Positions 46,015-55,552 of a stretch of DNA of 64,000 bases are shown here, piece after piece. Both the position numbers and the translations under genes were made by a program. Under the pieces are notes generated by a model that ran no database searches, was not told the DNA's origin, and saw nothing but the letters and a program-made list of their open reading frames with translations. Numbering within the stretch: the stretch's first letter is position 1; every line of letters begins with the position of its first letter. The DNA comes from Corynebacterium sp. HMSC074A01 (GTDB lineage Bacteria > Actinomycetota > Actinomycetes > Mycobacteriales > Mycobacteriaceae): the NCBI RefSeq assembly GCF_001831515.1, contig NZ_KV825630.1:226804-290803 (forward strand), given 5' to 3'.

Positions 46015-47769
46015 TTATCGCAAAACACGCGCGGTGCCGTCAACGCGGCGGGTCACCCCTGCCGCATCAAGATACTCGAGCAGCGGAATAGCCACGCGGC
46101 GGGTCGTATCCCACGCCTTGCGCGCCTGGGAGGCGGTAAACGGCGCGTCGAGGAGGCGCAGGAGATTGGTGGCGTGCGTGGGGGCATCGGCAAGCAGCAC
46201 GATGTCCCGGTTCGCGCCGAGCCGGATAATGCGGCCGGCGCGCTCGGCAGCGGCGAGCTCCTTCGCGCCGAGCTGCCAACGCTCGAGGTCAGCTGCCTCA
46301 GGTGCCTGGAAGGGCGCGCGTCGCAGGTGCGCTTCGAGCGATGCGATGCCGGGGGCGATGGCGGCACTGGTGGTGAGCAGGCCGTCGGCAAGCGTGAGCT
46401 TCGCTGCGGCGGCGACAAGCGGCAGCAGCTTCGGATCCGGCAGGCCGAGCTTGTCCACGGCCGCGCCCGCGGTGAGCCCCGCCGAGAGCGGATCGCGGCG
46501 CGTGTGCTGCGCGACCGCGTCCAAAAGTGCGCGCTTCCACTCCATGACTTGGGTGGCGCGGATCCAGTAGCCGGCGAACTCGATGGTGCCCTGCGGCGGC
46601 TCCCCTGGCACCAGAAAGCCGAGGCGGGCCAGGTGCGCAGGCGTGACCGCGACGCGGCGGGCGATCTCGTGGGAGGGGTTGGGAAGTGTCGGCAATTCTG
46701 CAGCGCGGCGGCGTCCGTCGCCGCGGCGCGGCAGTTCGGGCGGGTCGACGTCCACGGCGCGCACACCGGCGAGGATGTGCTGGGCACCGGGGGCGCGCAG
46801 GGCGAGCGTATCGCCGAGCGTGACCGGTAGCGGGCGCTCCAAAATAAGGCGCAGGTAGTCCTCACCGAAGGGGCGGATCTTCGCCGTGACCTGGGCGGTG
46901 CCGAGGTGGGCGTGGACTTCGTGTGGGAGTGCGGTGGCGGGTGTGCCGGTGGTGACGTGGGCGTCGAGAAGCGAAGTGTGCTCCCACGCCTCGGGGGTGC
47001 ACAGCGCGTCGCCGCGGCGCACCTCTTCGGCGCTGATGTCGCGCAGGTTGAGTGCGGCGCGCATGGCGGGACGGGCGGCGTCGACGGGTGCGTCCTCGGA
47101 TTGGATGCCGCGGACTTTCACGTCGCGTGAGCCGAGTCGCAGCGTGTCGCCGGGGCGGATAGTGCCCGCGGTCAGCGTGCCGGTGACCACCGTGCCCGCG
47201 CCCTTGACGCTGAAAGCGCGGTCGACCCAAAAACGCACGCGCGCGGCGGGATCAGGTAAAGGTGCCGCGCGCAGCATCTCCGCGCAGGCGGCGACGAGTG
47301 AATCGACGCCCTCGCCGGTGTGCGCGGAAACCTCGACGATCGGCGCGCCTGCGAGCGTGGTGCCCGCGACCTCGCGGGCGATTTCGGCGCGCACTTCATC
47401 CCTGCGCTGCGCGTCGGCGCGGTCCGCGCGGGTCATCGCGATGACCACGTTGGAGATGCCGAAGGCGTTGATCGCCGCCGCGTGGTCGCGTGACTGGGCC
47501 ATCCAGCCCTCGTCGGCCGCGACCACGAAGAGCACGGCGGGCGCTGGGCCGACGCCGGCGAGCATGTTGGCGATGAAGCGCTCGTGCCCCGGCACGTCGA
47601 CAAACGCGACGTCCAACGTATCCAACTTCGCCCACACGAAGCCCAAGTCGATGGTCAGGCCGCGCTGCTGCTCCTCCTCCCAGCGGTCAGGCTCCATCCC
47701 AGTGAGTGCCTTGACCAGGGTGGATTTTCCGTGGTCAACGTGGCCCGCAGTGGCGATGACGTACGGCAT
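46015..47769 (-). CDS. selB: Selenocysteine-specific elongation factor SelB
   Basis: 584 aa GTPase that delivers Sec-tRNA to UGA codons followed by a SECIS hairpin. G-domain: ATAGHVDHGKSTLVKALTG (G1), RGLTIDLGF (G2), DVPGHERF (G3) and MTRADRAD (G4-like). EF-Tu-like domains 2-3 follow, with a C-terminal tandem winged-helix part (about 390-584) that binds the SECIS. Start ATG 47769 overlaps the selA stop (TAATG), so it is translationally coupled to selA. It serves the formate dehydrogenase encoded 5 kb away. Confidence 0.96.
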   Translation of the reverse strand: MPYVIATAGHVDHGKSTLVKALTGMEPDRWEEEQQRGLTIDLGFVWAKLDTLDVAFVDVPGHERFIANMLAGVGPAPAVLFVVAADEGWMAQSRDHAAAINAFGISNVVIAMTRADRADAQRRDEVRAEIAREVAGTTLAGAPIVEVSAHTGEGVDSLVAACAEMLRAAPLPDPAARVRFWVDRAFSVKGAGTVVTGTLTAGTIRPGDTLRLGSRDVKVRGIQSEDAPVDAARPAMRAALNLRDISAEEVRRGDALCTPEAWEHTSLLDAHVTTGTPATALPHEVHAHLGTAQVTAKIRPFGEDYLRLILERPLPVTLGDTLALRAPGAQHILAGVRAVDVDPPELPRRGDGRRRAAELPTLPNPSHEIARRVAVTPAHLARLGFLVPGEPPQGTIEFAGYWIRATQVMEWKRALLDAVAQHTRRDPLSAGLTAGAAVDKLGLPDPKLLPLVAAAAKLTLADGLLTTSAAIAPGIASLEAHLRRAPFQAPEAADLERWQLGAKELAAAERAGRIIRLGANRDIVLLADAPTHATNLLRLLDAPFTASQARKAWDTTRRVAIPLLEYLDAAGVTRRVDGTARVLR

Positions 47770-49043
47770 TAGCGCTCCCCCTCCGCGCACTCGAGTACGG
47801 CCTGTGCGATCTCCTCGTCGCGGTGCGGGGGCACACACCGCAGGTCCAGCAGCAGTTGGCCGTCGTGGACGCGCCCGAGCACCGCCGGCCGTCGCCTGCG
47901 CAAGGGGGCAGCAAGTACAGGATCGAGCGCGACCGCGTACCCAGGCAGCGGCACGCCGGGCGCTCCCCCGCCGCCGACGCGCCCGTCGTGCGCAACCACG
48001 GGCGCGCCCACACGCTCGGCCAGCGCTTGTGTGCGCGCCCGCAGCGTGTCGGGGTCCGCATGCAGCGCGGCCGAGGTCGGTGTTTCCGCCGCCCGCACCG
48101 TCGCCTCGAGCGCGGCCAGGCGCAGCTTATCGACGCGCACCGCCCTCGCCAGCGGATGCCGCCGCAACTTCGCAACCGCCTCGGCCCGCCCCATGATCAC
48201 GCCCGCCTGCGGCCCGCCGAGCAGCTTGTCGCCGGAGAACAGGACGATGTCGGCGCCGTGGGCGAGCGCCGTTGCCGCGTCCGGCTCGTCCGGCAGCGCG
48301 GGGTCCGGGTGCAGCAGGCCGGAGCCGGTATCCACGATGAGCGACAGGCCGTTGGCATCCGCGATCTGGCGCAGCTGCGCCACAGAAGCCTCGGCGGTAA
48401 AGCCGTGGACTCGGTAGTTCGAGGGGTGCACTTTCAAGATCGCGCGCAGCGAATCATCAGCGGCGGCGCGCTCGTAATCGTGCGGGTGCGTGCGGTTGGT
48501 CGCGCCGACCTCCACCAGCTTCACGTGGGCGGACTCGATGAGCTCGGGCAGGCGGAACCCGGCGCCGATCTCGATGAGTTCGCCGCGCGAGATCGCGACC
48601 GAACCGTGCTCGGCAAGCGCAGCCGTGGCCAGCAGCAACGCGCTCGCGCCGTTGTTCACCACCAGCGCGTCCTCGGCCGCGGGGCAGGCCGCCAACAACG
48701 CCTTGCGCGCGCCCGCTCCCCGATCGCGGGAGCGCACCCCGTTTGCTAAGTCCATCTCCACGTCCACGTAGCCCGCGGCGGAAACCAGCGCGTCGACCGC
48801 CAGCGGGCCGAGTGCCGCGCGACCGACGTTGGTGTGCACCACCACGCCGGTGGCATTGAGCACGGGCGTGAGTGTGGTCGCGCCGGCGTCGATCAGGTTC
48901 AGGAAGTGCTCGGGGGCATCGTCGGGGTGGAGCTCGCCGCGTCGACAAGCAGCCTGCACCTCGTGCGCACAAGCCTTCAGCGCGTGCGGGGCGAGCGCAA
49001 GCAAAGTATCGGTACCTGGGATGTTGCGGCGCGGATCGCTCAA
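47769..49043 (-). CDS. selA: L-seryl-tRNA(Sec) selenium transferase
   Basis: 424 aa PLP enzyme that converts Ser-tRNA(Sec) to Sec-tRNA(Sec) with selenophosphate from SelD. The Schiff-base lysine is in the FSGDKLLGGPQAG motif. Other conserved text: LNATGVVVHTNVGRA and VNNGASALLLA. The start is a TTG at 49043, supported by GGGAGGA seven bases upstream. The gene begins 25 bases after the tRNA-Sec 3' end, so tRNA-Sec, selA and selB are probably one transcription unit. Confidence 0.96.
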   Translation of the reverse strand: MSDPRRNIPGTDTLLALAPHALKACAHEVQAACRRGELHPDDAPEHFLNLIDAGATTLTPVLNATGVVVHTNVGRAALGPLAVDALVSAAGYVDVEMDLANGVRSRDRGAGARKALLAACPAAEDALVVNNGASALLLATAALAEHGSVAISRGELIEIGAGFRLPELIESAHVKLVEVGATNRTHPHDYERAAADDSLRAILKVHPSNYRVHGFTAEASVAQLRQIADANGLSLIVDTGSGLLHPDPALPDEPDAATALAHGADIVLFSGDKLLGGPQAGVIMGRAEAVAKLRRHPLARAVRVDKLRLAALEATVRAAETPTSAALHADPDTLRARTQALAERVGAPVVAHDGRVGGGGAPGVPLPGYAVALDPVLAAPLRRRRPAVLGRVHDGQLLLDLRCVPPHRDEEIAQAVLECAEGER

Positions 49044-49068
49044 ACTCGTGTCCTCCCTTATAAGCGCG

Positions 49069-49163
49069 TGGCGGAGACGGACAGGAATCGAACCTGCCAG
49101 ACCGAGCTACTCGGCCTCACCAGTTTTGAAGACTGGGGCGCCCACCAGGACGCGTACGCCTCC
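49069..49163 (-). tRNA. selC: tRNA-Sec (anticodon UCA)
   Basis: 95-nt tRNA on the minus strand with anticodon TCA in the loop CTTCAAA between CCAGT and ACTGG. It has a 6-bp D-stem (GCGTCC/GGGCGC) with a 4-base loop, a 7-bp variable stem (GGCCGAG/CTCGGTC) typical of tRNA-Sec, a T-arm GCAGGTTCGATTCCTGT and an encoded GCCA end. The acceptor is GGAGGCG with CGTCTCC (one G-T pair). The 3' half (GGCAGGTTCGA.TCCTGT, then the terminal TCCGCCA) resembles the E. coli selC product. The length is the same as E. coli selC. It lies between selA and the divergent selD. Confidence 0.95.
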
Positions 49164-49174
49164 GCGCAAAACGC

Positions 49175-49180
49175 TACCAT
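49175..49180 (+). promoter_or_regulatory. Probable -10 box of selD
   Basis: TACCAT ends seven bases before the selD ATG. It lies in the 24-base gap between divergent tRNA-Sec and selD. The two promoters must overlap here or extend into the genes. Confidence 0.45.
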
Positions 49181-49187
49181 AGGCCCC

Positions 49188-50180
49188 ATGAGCACTACGA
49201 ACCCAGAAATCCGTCTCACCCAGTTTGCTGCCGGCGGGGGCTGCGCCTGCAAGATCCCACCCGGCGAGCTCGAGGACGCCGTCAAAGGCCTGGTTGGCGT
49301 GAGCGACCCGAACGTGATCGTCGGCCTGGACGACGGCGATGATGCCTCCGCCATCCGCGTGCGCGAGGACCTCGCCGTGATTTCCACCGCCGACTTCTTC
49401 ACCCCGGTGGTGGACGACGCGTACACGTGGGGCAAGATCGCCGCCGTCAACGCGCTTTCCGACGTCTACGCCATGGGCGGCACCCCGATTACCGCCATCA
49501 ACCTGCTCGGATGGCCACGCGATGTGCTGCCGCAGGAACTCATCCGCGAGGTGCTCCACGGCGGACTCGACGGCGCGAGCGCGGCCGGCATCTCGGTGAC
49601 CGGCGGCCACTCCATTTCCGCGCCCGAACCGATCTACGGCATGGCGGCGACCGGCACGATTGACCCGGCCCGCCTCATGCGCAACGACGCCGCCGCCCCC
49701 GGCCTGCCAATCACGCTGACCAAGCCGATCGGCTCCGGCCTTTTGAACAACCGTCACAAGGCCACCGGCGAGTGGTTCGAGCAGGCAGTTGAGGTGATGA
49801 CCACGCTGAACCGCGATGCATCGCGGGCCGCCGTCGAGGCGGGCGTGCGCGCGGCGACCGACGTCACGGGCTTCGGGTTGCTCGGCCACCTGTACAAGAT
49901 GGCGCGCGCCTCCGGCATCGACGCGGTTATCGACCACACGAAGGTCCCGCTTATCGACGGCGCGCGCGACACCCTCGACAAAGGCTTCATCCCCGGCGGC
50001 TCGCAGCGCAACCTCGACTGGGTGCGCCCGCACGTCGACGCGGACGGTGTGGGAGACGACGACCTCCTGCTGCTCGCCGACGCGCAGACTTCCGGCGGCC
50101 TGCTGGTCATCGGCGAGGTGCCCGGCTACCCCGTCATCGGCGAGACCACCGAGGGCACCGGGCGAGTCCGCGTGCGCTAG
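49188..50180 (+). CDS. selD: Selenide, water dikinase (selenophosphate synthetase)
   Basis: 330 aa. Makes selenophosphate from selenide and ATP, the selenium donor for SelA. The glycine-rich N-terminal motif GGGCACKIPP carries the reactive cysteine (Cys, not Sec, at the position that can be Sec in other species) with the catalytic Lys. Further motifs: GLDDGDDASAIRV, STADFFTPVVDDAYTWGKIAAVNALSDVYAMGG and TDVTGFGLLGH. ATG 49188 is the family start. Convergent four-base overlap with the formate dehydrogenase membrane gene. Confidence 0.96.
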   Translation: MSTTNPEIRLTQFAAGGGCACKIPPGELEDAVKGLVGVSDPNVIVGLDDGDDASAIRVREDLAVISTADFFTPVVDDAYTWGKIAAVNALSDVYAMGGTPITAINLLGWPRDVLPQELIREVLHGGLDGASAAGISVTGGHSISAPEPIYGMAATGTIDPARLMRNDAAAPGLPITLTKPIGSGLLNNRHKATGEWFEQAVEVMTTLNRDASRAAVEAGVRAATDVTGFGLLGHLYKMARASGIDAVIDHTKVPLIDGARDTLDKGFIPGGSQRNLDWVRPHVDADGVGDDDLLLLADAQTSGGLLVIGEVPGYPVIGETTEGTGRVRVR

Positions 50181-51265
50181 CGCGCGGTCGTGATCGAGTC
50201 GCCGACCTGGCCGGCCTCCTGGCGGACGCGCAGGCGGTTGCGCTGCGGCTCGACCACGTACTTCGGGTCCTCGGTGGAGCGCTTGCCAGCGGCGATAATG
50301 CCGAAGCGCGTCAGGCAGGAGGCGGTGGCCATCGCCGCACCGCTTAGCCCCGCGATGACGCGGTTCTTCCCGCCCAAAACAGCGCCGATACCACCGGCGA
50401 CGACGAGCGCCTCGGCTGCCTTGAGCATGCGGCCAGCCTTGCCCTCCTGCATCGTTTCCGGCAGCGGATCGTCGAGCGCGCGCTCCACGCTTTTCGACGC
50501 CACGACGTCCGCCACCGCGCCCGCCGCCGCCAACACCCGGGCCGGGCCGTTGTTCGCGGTCGAGGTGGTCACCAGCGCCACGCCCGCGGACGCGCACGCA
50601 GCAGAGGAGACGAACAGGTTGGGCAGCTGCTTATGCGCGCCTTGCCACATCGGCACCGAGGTATTGCCGAGCAGCACCGCGGTGTAAACGGCCAGCGGCG
50701 CGCCCATAAGCCCGGAGAACACGCCCATCGGGGTGGCCAGCGCGTGCAGTGCCTTGCGCGCGGGTGCCGGCAGCGGGATGCGCTCACCGGTTAAGGTGTC
50801 TACCTCCGCAGCTGCGGCAGCCACCGCCGCGCTGGAGAAGGATCCGAGGATCCAGGACCCAACAGACATCGGCGAGGAGAGCTTGAACACGCGGAACATG
50901 TTCAAAAGGCGCTCCGGCCGACCCAGGTCCAACACGAGGCAGCCGGAGCCGACAGCCGCGGCAACGGCTGCCGTGAGCCGGGTGTTGCGCTGCAGCTCGC
51001 GGTTGCCGGTCGCGCCCGCGCCGACGGCGAGCAGCGAGGAACCGCCTGCGACGCCGCCGAGGAAGAAATACACGCCAATCGGCCATTCCCAGGGCGGGAA
51101 TTTCACGATCGGGCGGCCGTAGTAGGAGTCGTACTGCGCGAACTCCGCGCGCGGCACCATCAGCTCCTCGCCGCGGCGCTGCTTCTTACCGCGCGGTCCC
51201 TTCCTGTCCTTGCGGCGCGGGCCGCGGGGTGCTTCCGGCGGTCGGAATGCGTCGAAGTCTGCCAT
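50177..51265 (-). CDS. nrfD: Formate dehydrogenase membrane subunit, NrfD-like
   Basis: 362 aa. A basic N-terminus (PRRKDRKGPRGKKQRRG) is followed by about eight helices of the NrfD/PsrC family, including VYFFLGGVAGGSSLLAVGAGA and GCLVLDLGRPERLLNMFRVFK. The family passes electrons from an iron-sulfur subunit to quinone without heme. It starts directly after the stop of the iron-sulfur subunit gene and would anchor the complex in the membrane. It replaces the cytochrome b subunit of E. coli-type formate dehydrogenase. Confidence 0.9.
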   Translation of the reverse strand: MADFDAFRPPEAPRGPRRKDRKGPRGKKQRRGEELMVPRAEFAQYDSYYGRPIVKFPPWEWPIGVYFFLGGVAGGSSLLAVGAGATGNRELQRNTRLTAAVAAAVGSGCLVLDLGRPERLLNMFRVFKLSSPMSVGSWILGSFSSAAVAAAAAEVDTLTGERIPLPAPARKALHALATPMGVFSGLMGAPLAVYTAVLLGNTSVPMWQGAHKQLPNLFVSSAACASAGVALVTTSTANNGPARVLAAAGAVADVVASKSVERALDDPLPETMQEGKAGRMLKAAEALVVAGGIGAVLGGKNRVIAGLSGAAMATASCLTRFGIIAAGKRSTEDPKYVVEPQRNRLRVRQEAGQVGDSITTAR

Positions 51266-52276
51266 TTACTTTCCGCCTCCAATCACGAATGCTGCTGCCG
51301 CGGCGCCAACCAGGCCCGCTGCTGCGACGACGGCGCGCTTGGCCATCTCGGGCAGGTTCGCGGTGGGCACCTCGGGGTCTGGCGGGAGGCCGTAGACCTC
51401 GGGGGCGTCGAGAAGCAGGAAGATCGAGCCGGTGCCGCCGACGCCGTCCTCGCTGTTCGCGCCGTAGAGGCGTGCCTCGGTCAGGCCCTGCGCGTGGAGC
51501 TCGGCGACGCGCGCCTTCGCCCTCGCCAGCATCTCCGTGTAGGTGCCGTACTGGATCGAGTTGGTCGGGCATGTCTTCGCACACGCCGGGCCCTCCCCGA
51601 CTTGCTGCCGGTCAAAGCACATGGTGCACTTCTGCGCCACGCCGACGTTCTTGATCGGCGCGACCTCGCCGACGGTGAAATCTTCGCCCTGCTTAAAGCG
51701 CTCGTTGCGCTTTTGCACCCCGCCGTCGGAGCGGCGCTCGATCACGCCGAAGGGGCAGCCTGCTACGCACGTCCCGCAGCCGTTGCACACATCATCCTGC
51801 ACCACGACGGTGCCGTGCTCGGTACGGAACAGCGCACCGGTCGGGCACACATCGAGGCAGCCGGCATTGGTGCAGTGCTTGCACACGTCCGAGGACATCA
51901 GCCAGCGGAAATCCGGGGTGTCCGGCAGCTTGGTCTGCGATTCTTCAGGTGCCTCCGCCTCCGCCCCCGGCATGTTCGGCATACCGAGGGAGACGAGCTT
52001 TTTGCCCTCCTCGCGCGCCTGCGCGATCTGCTCCTCGCTCTGCTCGATAAACGCAACGTGGCGCCAGGTGTCCGCGCCCAGCGCACCGGTGTTGTCGTAG
52101 GACATGCCGGACAGGGCGTACTCACCGTCCTGCGGGTTGCGGTTCCACTCTTTGCAGGCCACCTCGCAGGCTTTGCAGCCGATACAGATGGAAGTATCGG
52201 TGAAAAACGCCTTGCGGTTGTCCCTGTCATAGCCCACGTTGGCGGGCGATTCAGTAATCCGGTTTGTTGTCTGCAA
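51266..52276 (-). CDS. fdhB: Formate dehydrogenase iron-sulfur subunit (4 x 4Fe-4S)
   Basis: 336 aa electron-transfer subunit. Four cysteine motifs are visible: CIGCKACEVACKEWN, CKHCTNAGCLDVCPTGALF, CNGCGTCVAGCPFGV and CTMCFDRQQVGEGPACAKTCP, giving four 4Fe-4S clusters. A C-terminal helix (AVVAAAGLVGAAAAAFVIGG) can anchor it in the membrane, as in the FdnH/FdoH type. It takes electrons from the Mo/W catalytic subunit and hands them to the NrfD-like subunit. The gene is sandwiched between fdhF and nrfD with only a few bases on each side, so the operon is fdhF-fdhB-nrfD. Confidence 0.94.
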   Translation of the reverse strand: MQTTNRITESPANVGYDRDNRKAFFTDTSICIGCKACEVACKEWNRNPQDGEYALSGMSYDNTGALGADTWRHVAFIEQSEEQIAQAREEGKKLVSLGMPNMPGAEAEAPEESQTKLPDTPDFRWLMSSDVCKHCTNAGCLDVCPTGALFRTEHGTVVVQDDVCNGCGTCVAGCPFGVIERRSDGGVQKRNERFKQGEDFTVGEVAPIKNVGVAQKCTMCFDRQQVGEGPACAKTCPTNSIQYGTYTEMLARAKARVAELHAQGLTEARLYGANSEDGVGGTGSIFLLLDAPEVYGLPPDPEVPTANLPEMAKRAVVAAAGLVGAAAAAFVIGGGK

Positions 52277-52282
52277 CTGGCC

Positions 52283-55200
52283 CTACCCTTCCTGGTCCGA
52301 CATGTTGTCCTTGGTGGGATCGTCCTTCGCGGCCGAGGTTTCGCCTTGGCCTTTGCGGATGGCTTCGGACGACGCCCCGTCGTGAAGCACTGTCCCTGTG
52401 TCCTGATCCAAACCTGCGCGCTTCTGGTACTCGCGCACCAGCGCGACGCGATCCGCGCCACGCGGGCGACGGCCCGGGCGGATGTCCACGGCCGAGACCT
52501 TGGAGGCCTGGATGTTCACGTTCGGGTCGAGCATGATGCCCAGCAGGTCGTTCGGCCCGTCACCGGAGACCTCGGCGTAGTCGCCGCGGCCGTAGTGGAA
52601 GGGCATGCCGATCTGCTCGAAGGTGGCGTCGCCGATCGTGAGCGTCTTGATGCGCTCGGTGACCAGCACGCGGGCCTCGATGGCGTTGCGCGGCGAAATG
52701 ATCGTCGCCCACTCGCCGTTTTCCAGCCCGACGCGGCGCGCCAGCTCCGGCGAGACCTCGCAGAAGAGCTCCGGCTGCAGCTCCGCGAGGAACGGCAGCG
52801 TGCGCGTCATCGCACCCGAGGTGTACATCTCGGTCAACCGGTAGGTGTTGAGCATGTACGGGTAGACCTCCGTGCCCGGCTCGCCGAAGTTCGGTGCCGA
52901 GAGGTTGTCCTCCCCGCGCATCACGATGCGCGACGGCGACTGCTGCTGCGAGTACAGCACGTTCGGGTACGGCGACTCCTGCGGCTCGTAGTGGGTCGGC
53001 ATCGGCCCGTCCACCATGCCGGTCGGCGCGAACAGCCACGCGCGGCCGTCGTTTTGCATGATGAAGGCGTCGTTGCCCGCAAGGGCCGCTGGGCCGACCG
53101 CGTCGCGGTCCGGCTTGAAGCCAGGCGCGCGGTCCACGGGGAAGTCCACGACATCGTTGGACTGCCACTTCTCGGCGTCCTCGTCCCACCAGACGAGCTT
53201 CTTGCGCTCGGACCACGGCTTGCCGTCCTCGTCCGCCGAGGCGCGGTTGTACAGCACGCGGCGGTTCATCGGCCACGCCCAGCCCCAATCCAGCGCCATC
53301 TCGTCTTGCTCGGAGCCCGGGCGCTTGTTGGCAGAACGGTTCACGTCGCCAGCGAAGACACCACAGTAGATCCAGCAGCCGGAAGAAGTGGAACCATCCG
53401 CCTTCAGATCGGCGAACTTGTCCACCAGCTGACCCTTGCGCGGGCCCTCCAGGTAGTAGCCGTTGATCTCGCGCAGCACCGACTCAGGGTCGATTTCGCC
53501 GTGCTCGTCCGTGTCGTAGTCCCAGGTGATCTTCTGCAGCGGCAGGTCGCGCGGGTCGGTCGAATCCTTCACGCGCTCCTTGATGCGCTTGCCCAGCTCG
53601 TAGAAGAACTGCAGATCGCTATCGGCATCGCCCGGGGCGTCCTTCGCCTTGAAGCGCCACTGCAGCATGCGCTGCGTCTGGGTGAACGTACCGGCCTTCT
53701 CCACGTGGTTCGCGGCCGGGAAGAGGAAGACCTCCGTGTCGATCTCCTCGGTGACCAGGTCACCGGACTTGATCTCCGGGGAGTCCTTCCAGAACGTCGC
53801 GGTCTCGATCTCCTGGAAGTCGCGCACCACCATCCACTTCAGCTTGGACAGCGCCATGCGCTGCATGCGTCCGTTGGACTGCGCCACCGCGGGGTTCTGG
53901 CCGAAGACGAAGTAGCCGTCGACCAGCCCCTCGTTCATCAGCTGCAGGGTGTGGTACGTCGAGTGCGCGCCGGTCAGGCGCGGCATGAGGTCCATGCCCC
54001 AGTTGTTGTCCTCGGTGGCGGCGTCGCCCCAGTAGGTTTTCATCAGCGACACCGCATAGGTGTCGCCCTTCTGCCAGAAGCCCTTCTGGTCGCGCTTGGA
54101 TACGGCGGCCAGGTACTCGTCCCAGGTCTGGGCGGTCACCTGCGGCATCGGCAGGTAGCCGGGCAGCAGGTGGAACAGCGTCGGCACGTCCGTCGAGCCC
54201 TGGATCGACGCGTGGCCACGCAGCGCCATGATGCCGGAGCCCGGTCGACCCACGTTGCCCATGAGCAGCTGCAGGATCGCGCACGTACGGATGAACTGCG
54301 CACCCATAGTGTGCTGTGTCCAGCCCAGCGCGTAGGCGAAGCAGGTCGTGCGCTCGCGCCCGGAGTTCTCCACGATGGAGTCCGCCAGGTAGTAGAAGTC
54401 CTCCTGCGAAATACCGCAGGCCTCCTCCACCACCTCAGGGGTGTAGCGCGAGTAGTGGCGCTTGAGGATCTGGAAGACCGTGTTCGGGTCCTGCAGCGTG
54501 GGATCCGTCTTGTGATCCCACGACACCTGCGCATCCCAGTTCTTCTGCGGCTGCCAGCTCGAGTTGTCGTAGGAACCGGTCTCCGGGTCGTAGCCGGAGA
54601 ACAGTCCGTCGAGGTCCTCGGTGTCCTGGAACTCTTCGCTGATCAACGTCGCGGCGTTGGTGAACGCCTTGACGTACTCCTCGAAGTACAGGTCATTCTG
54701 CAGCACGTAGTTGATCACCGCGCCAAGCAGCACCACGTCGGAGCCGCCGCGGATCGGCACGTGCTTATGTGCCACTGCCGACGTGCGCGTAAAGCGCGGG
54801 TCGACGTGGATGATCCGGGCACCGCGTGCCTTGGCCTCAATGACCCACTGGAACCCGACCGGGTGTGCCTCGGCCATGTTCGAGCCCTGGATGACAATGC
54901 AGTCCGCATTGGCCATGTCCTGCAGCGGCTGGGTTGCGCCACCGCGTCCAAACGAGGATCCCAAACTGGGAACCGTGGAGGAGTGTCATATACGGGCCTG
55001 ATTCTCGATCTGCACCGCGCCAGAAGCGGTCCACAGCTTCTTAATCAGGTAGTTTTCCTCGTTGTCCATCGCGGCACCGCCCAGGCCAGCAATGCCCATG
55101 GTGCGGCGCAGCGCGCGCCCCTCTTCGTCAAAGTCCTGCCAGCCGTTCTTCCGCGCCTCCAGGAAGCGGTCGGTGACCATGTCCAGCGCGGTGTCGCGGT

Positions 55201-55552
55201 CCAGCGTCTGCCACTCGGTGGCACCGGGCGCGCGGTAAAGGATCTCGGTCAGGCGACCGGGCGCGTTGACCAGCTGCTCGGAGGCAGCGCCCTTCGGGCA
55301 CAGACGGCCGCGCGAGTGCGGCGAATCCGGGTCACCCTCGATCTGGATGACCTTCTCATCCTTGACGTACACGCGCTGGCCACAGCCGACGGCGCAGTAC
55401 GGGCAAACACTCTTGACGACGCGGTCGGCCTCTTCAATCCGGCCCTGCATCGTCTTACTCTTGTGCGATTCGGTGTTCTCACCACGGGCGAAAAGGTCAC
55501 CGTCTCGCATCTGGCGCACAACCGGCCAGTTCAGGGGACTAAAACGAGACAT
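52283..55552 (-). CDS. fdhF: Selenocysteine-containing formate dehydrogenase, catalytic subunit (in-frame UGA)
   Basis: 1089 aa molybdopterin enzyme that oxidises formate to CO2. The gene reads through TGA at 54988-54986 (minus strand). Text before it ends IENQARI and after it begins HSSTVPSLGSSFGRGGATQ, so the junction R-I-U-H-S-S-T-V matches the R-U-H-G-P-T-V site of Sec formate dehydrogenases, with Sec as the Mo/W ligand. The N-terminal 4Fe-4S motif is SVCPYCAVGCGQ ... GRLCPKG. Without the UGA it would look like two ORFs (249 and 893 codons). ATG 55552 follows AGGGGG. No twin-arginine signal is visible, unlike exported FDH-N/O. Sec machinery lies directly adjacent. Confidence 0.95.
54956..54988 (-). 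promoter_or_regulatory. UGA(Sec) codon and SECIS-like hairpin in fdhF
   Basis: The Sec UGA is complementary to 54986-54988. Eleven bases later the mRNA folds as GGUUCCCA-GUU-UGGGAUCC (54974-54956): a short stem with a U-U mismatch (bulged U) and an apical loop containing G-U. Distance, bulged U and loop GU correspond to the bacterial SECIS in E. coli fdhF/fdnG that SelB binds. Structure seen by eye only. Confidence 0.85.
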
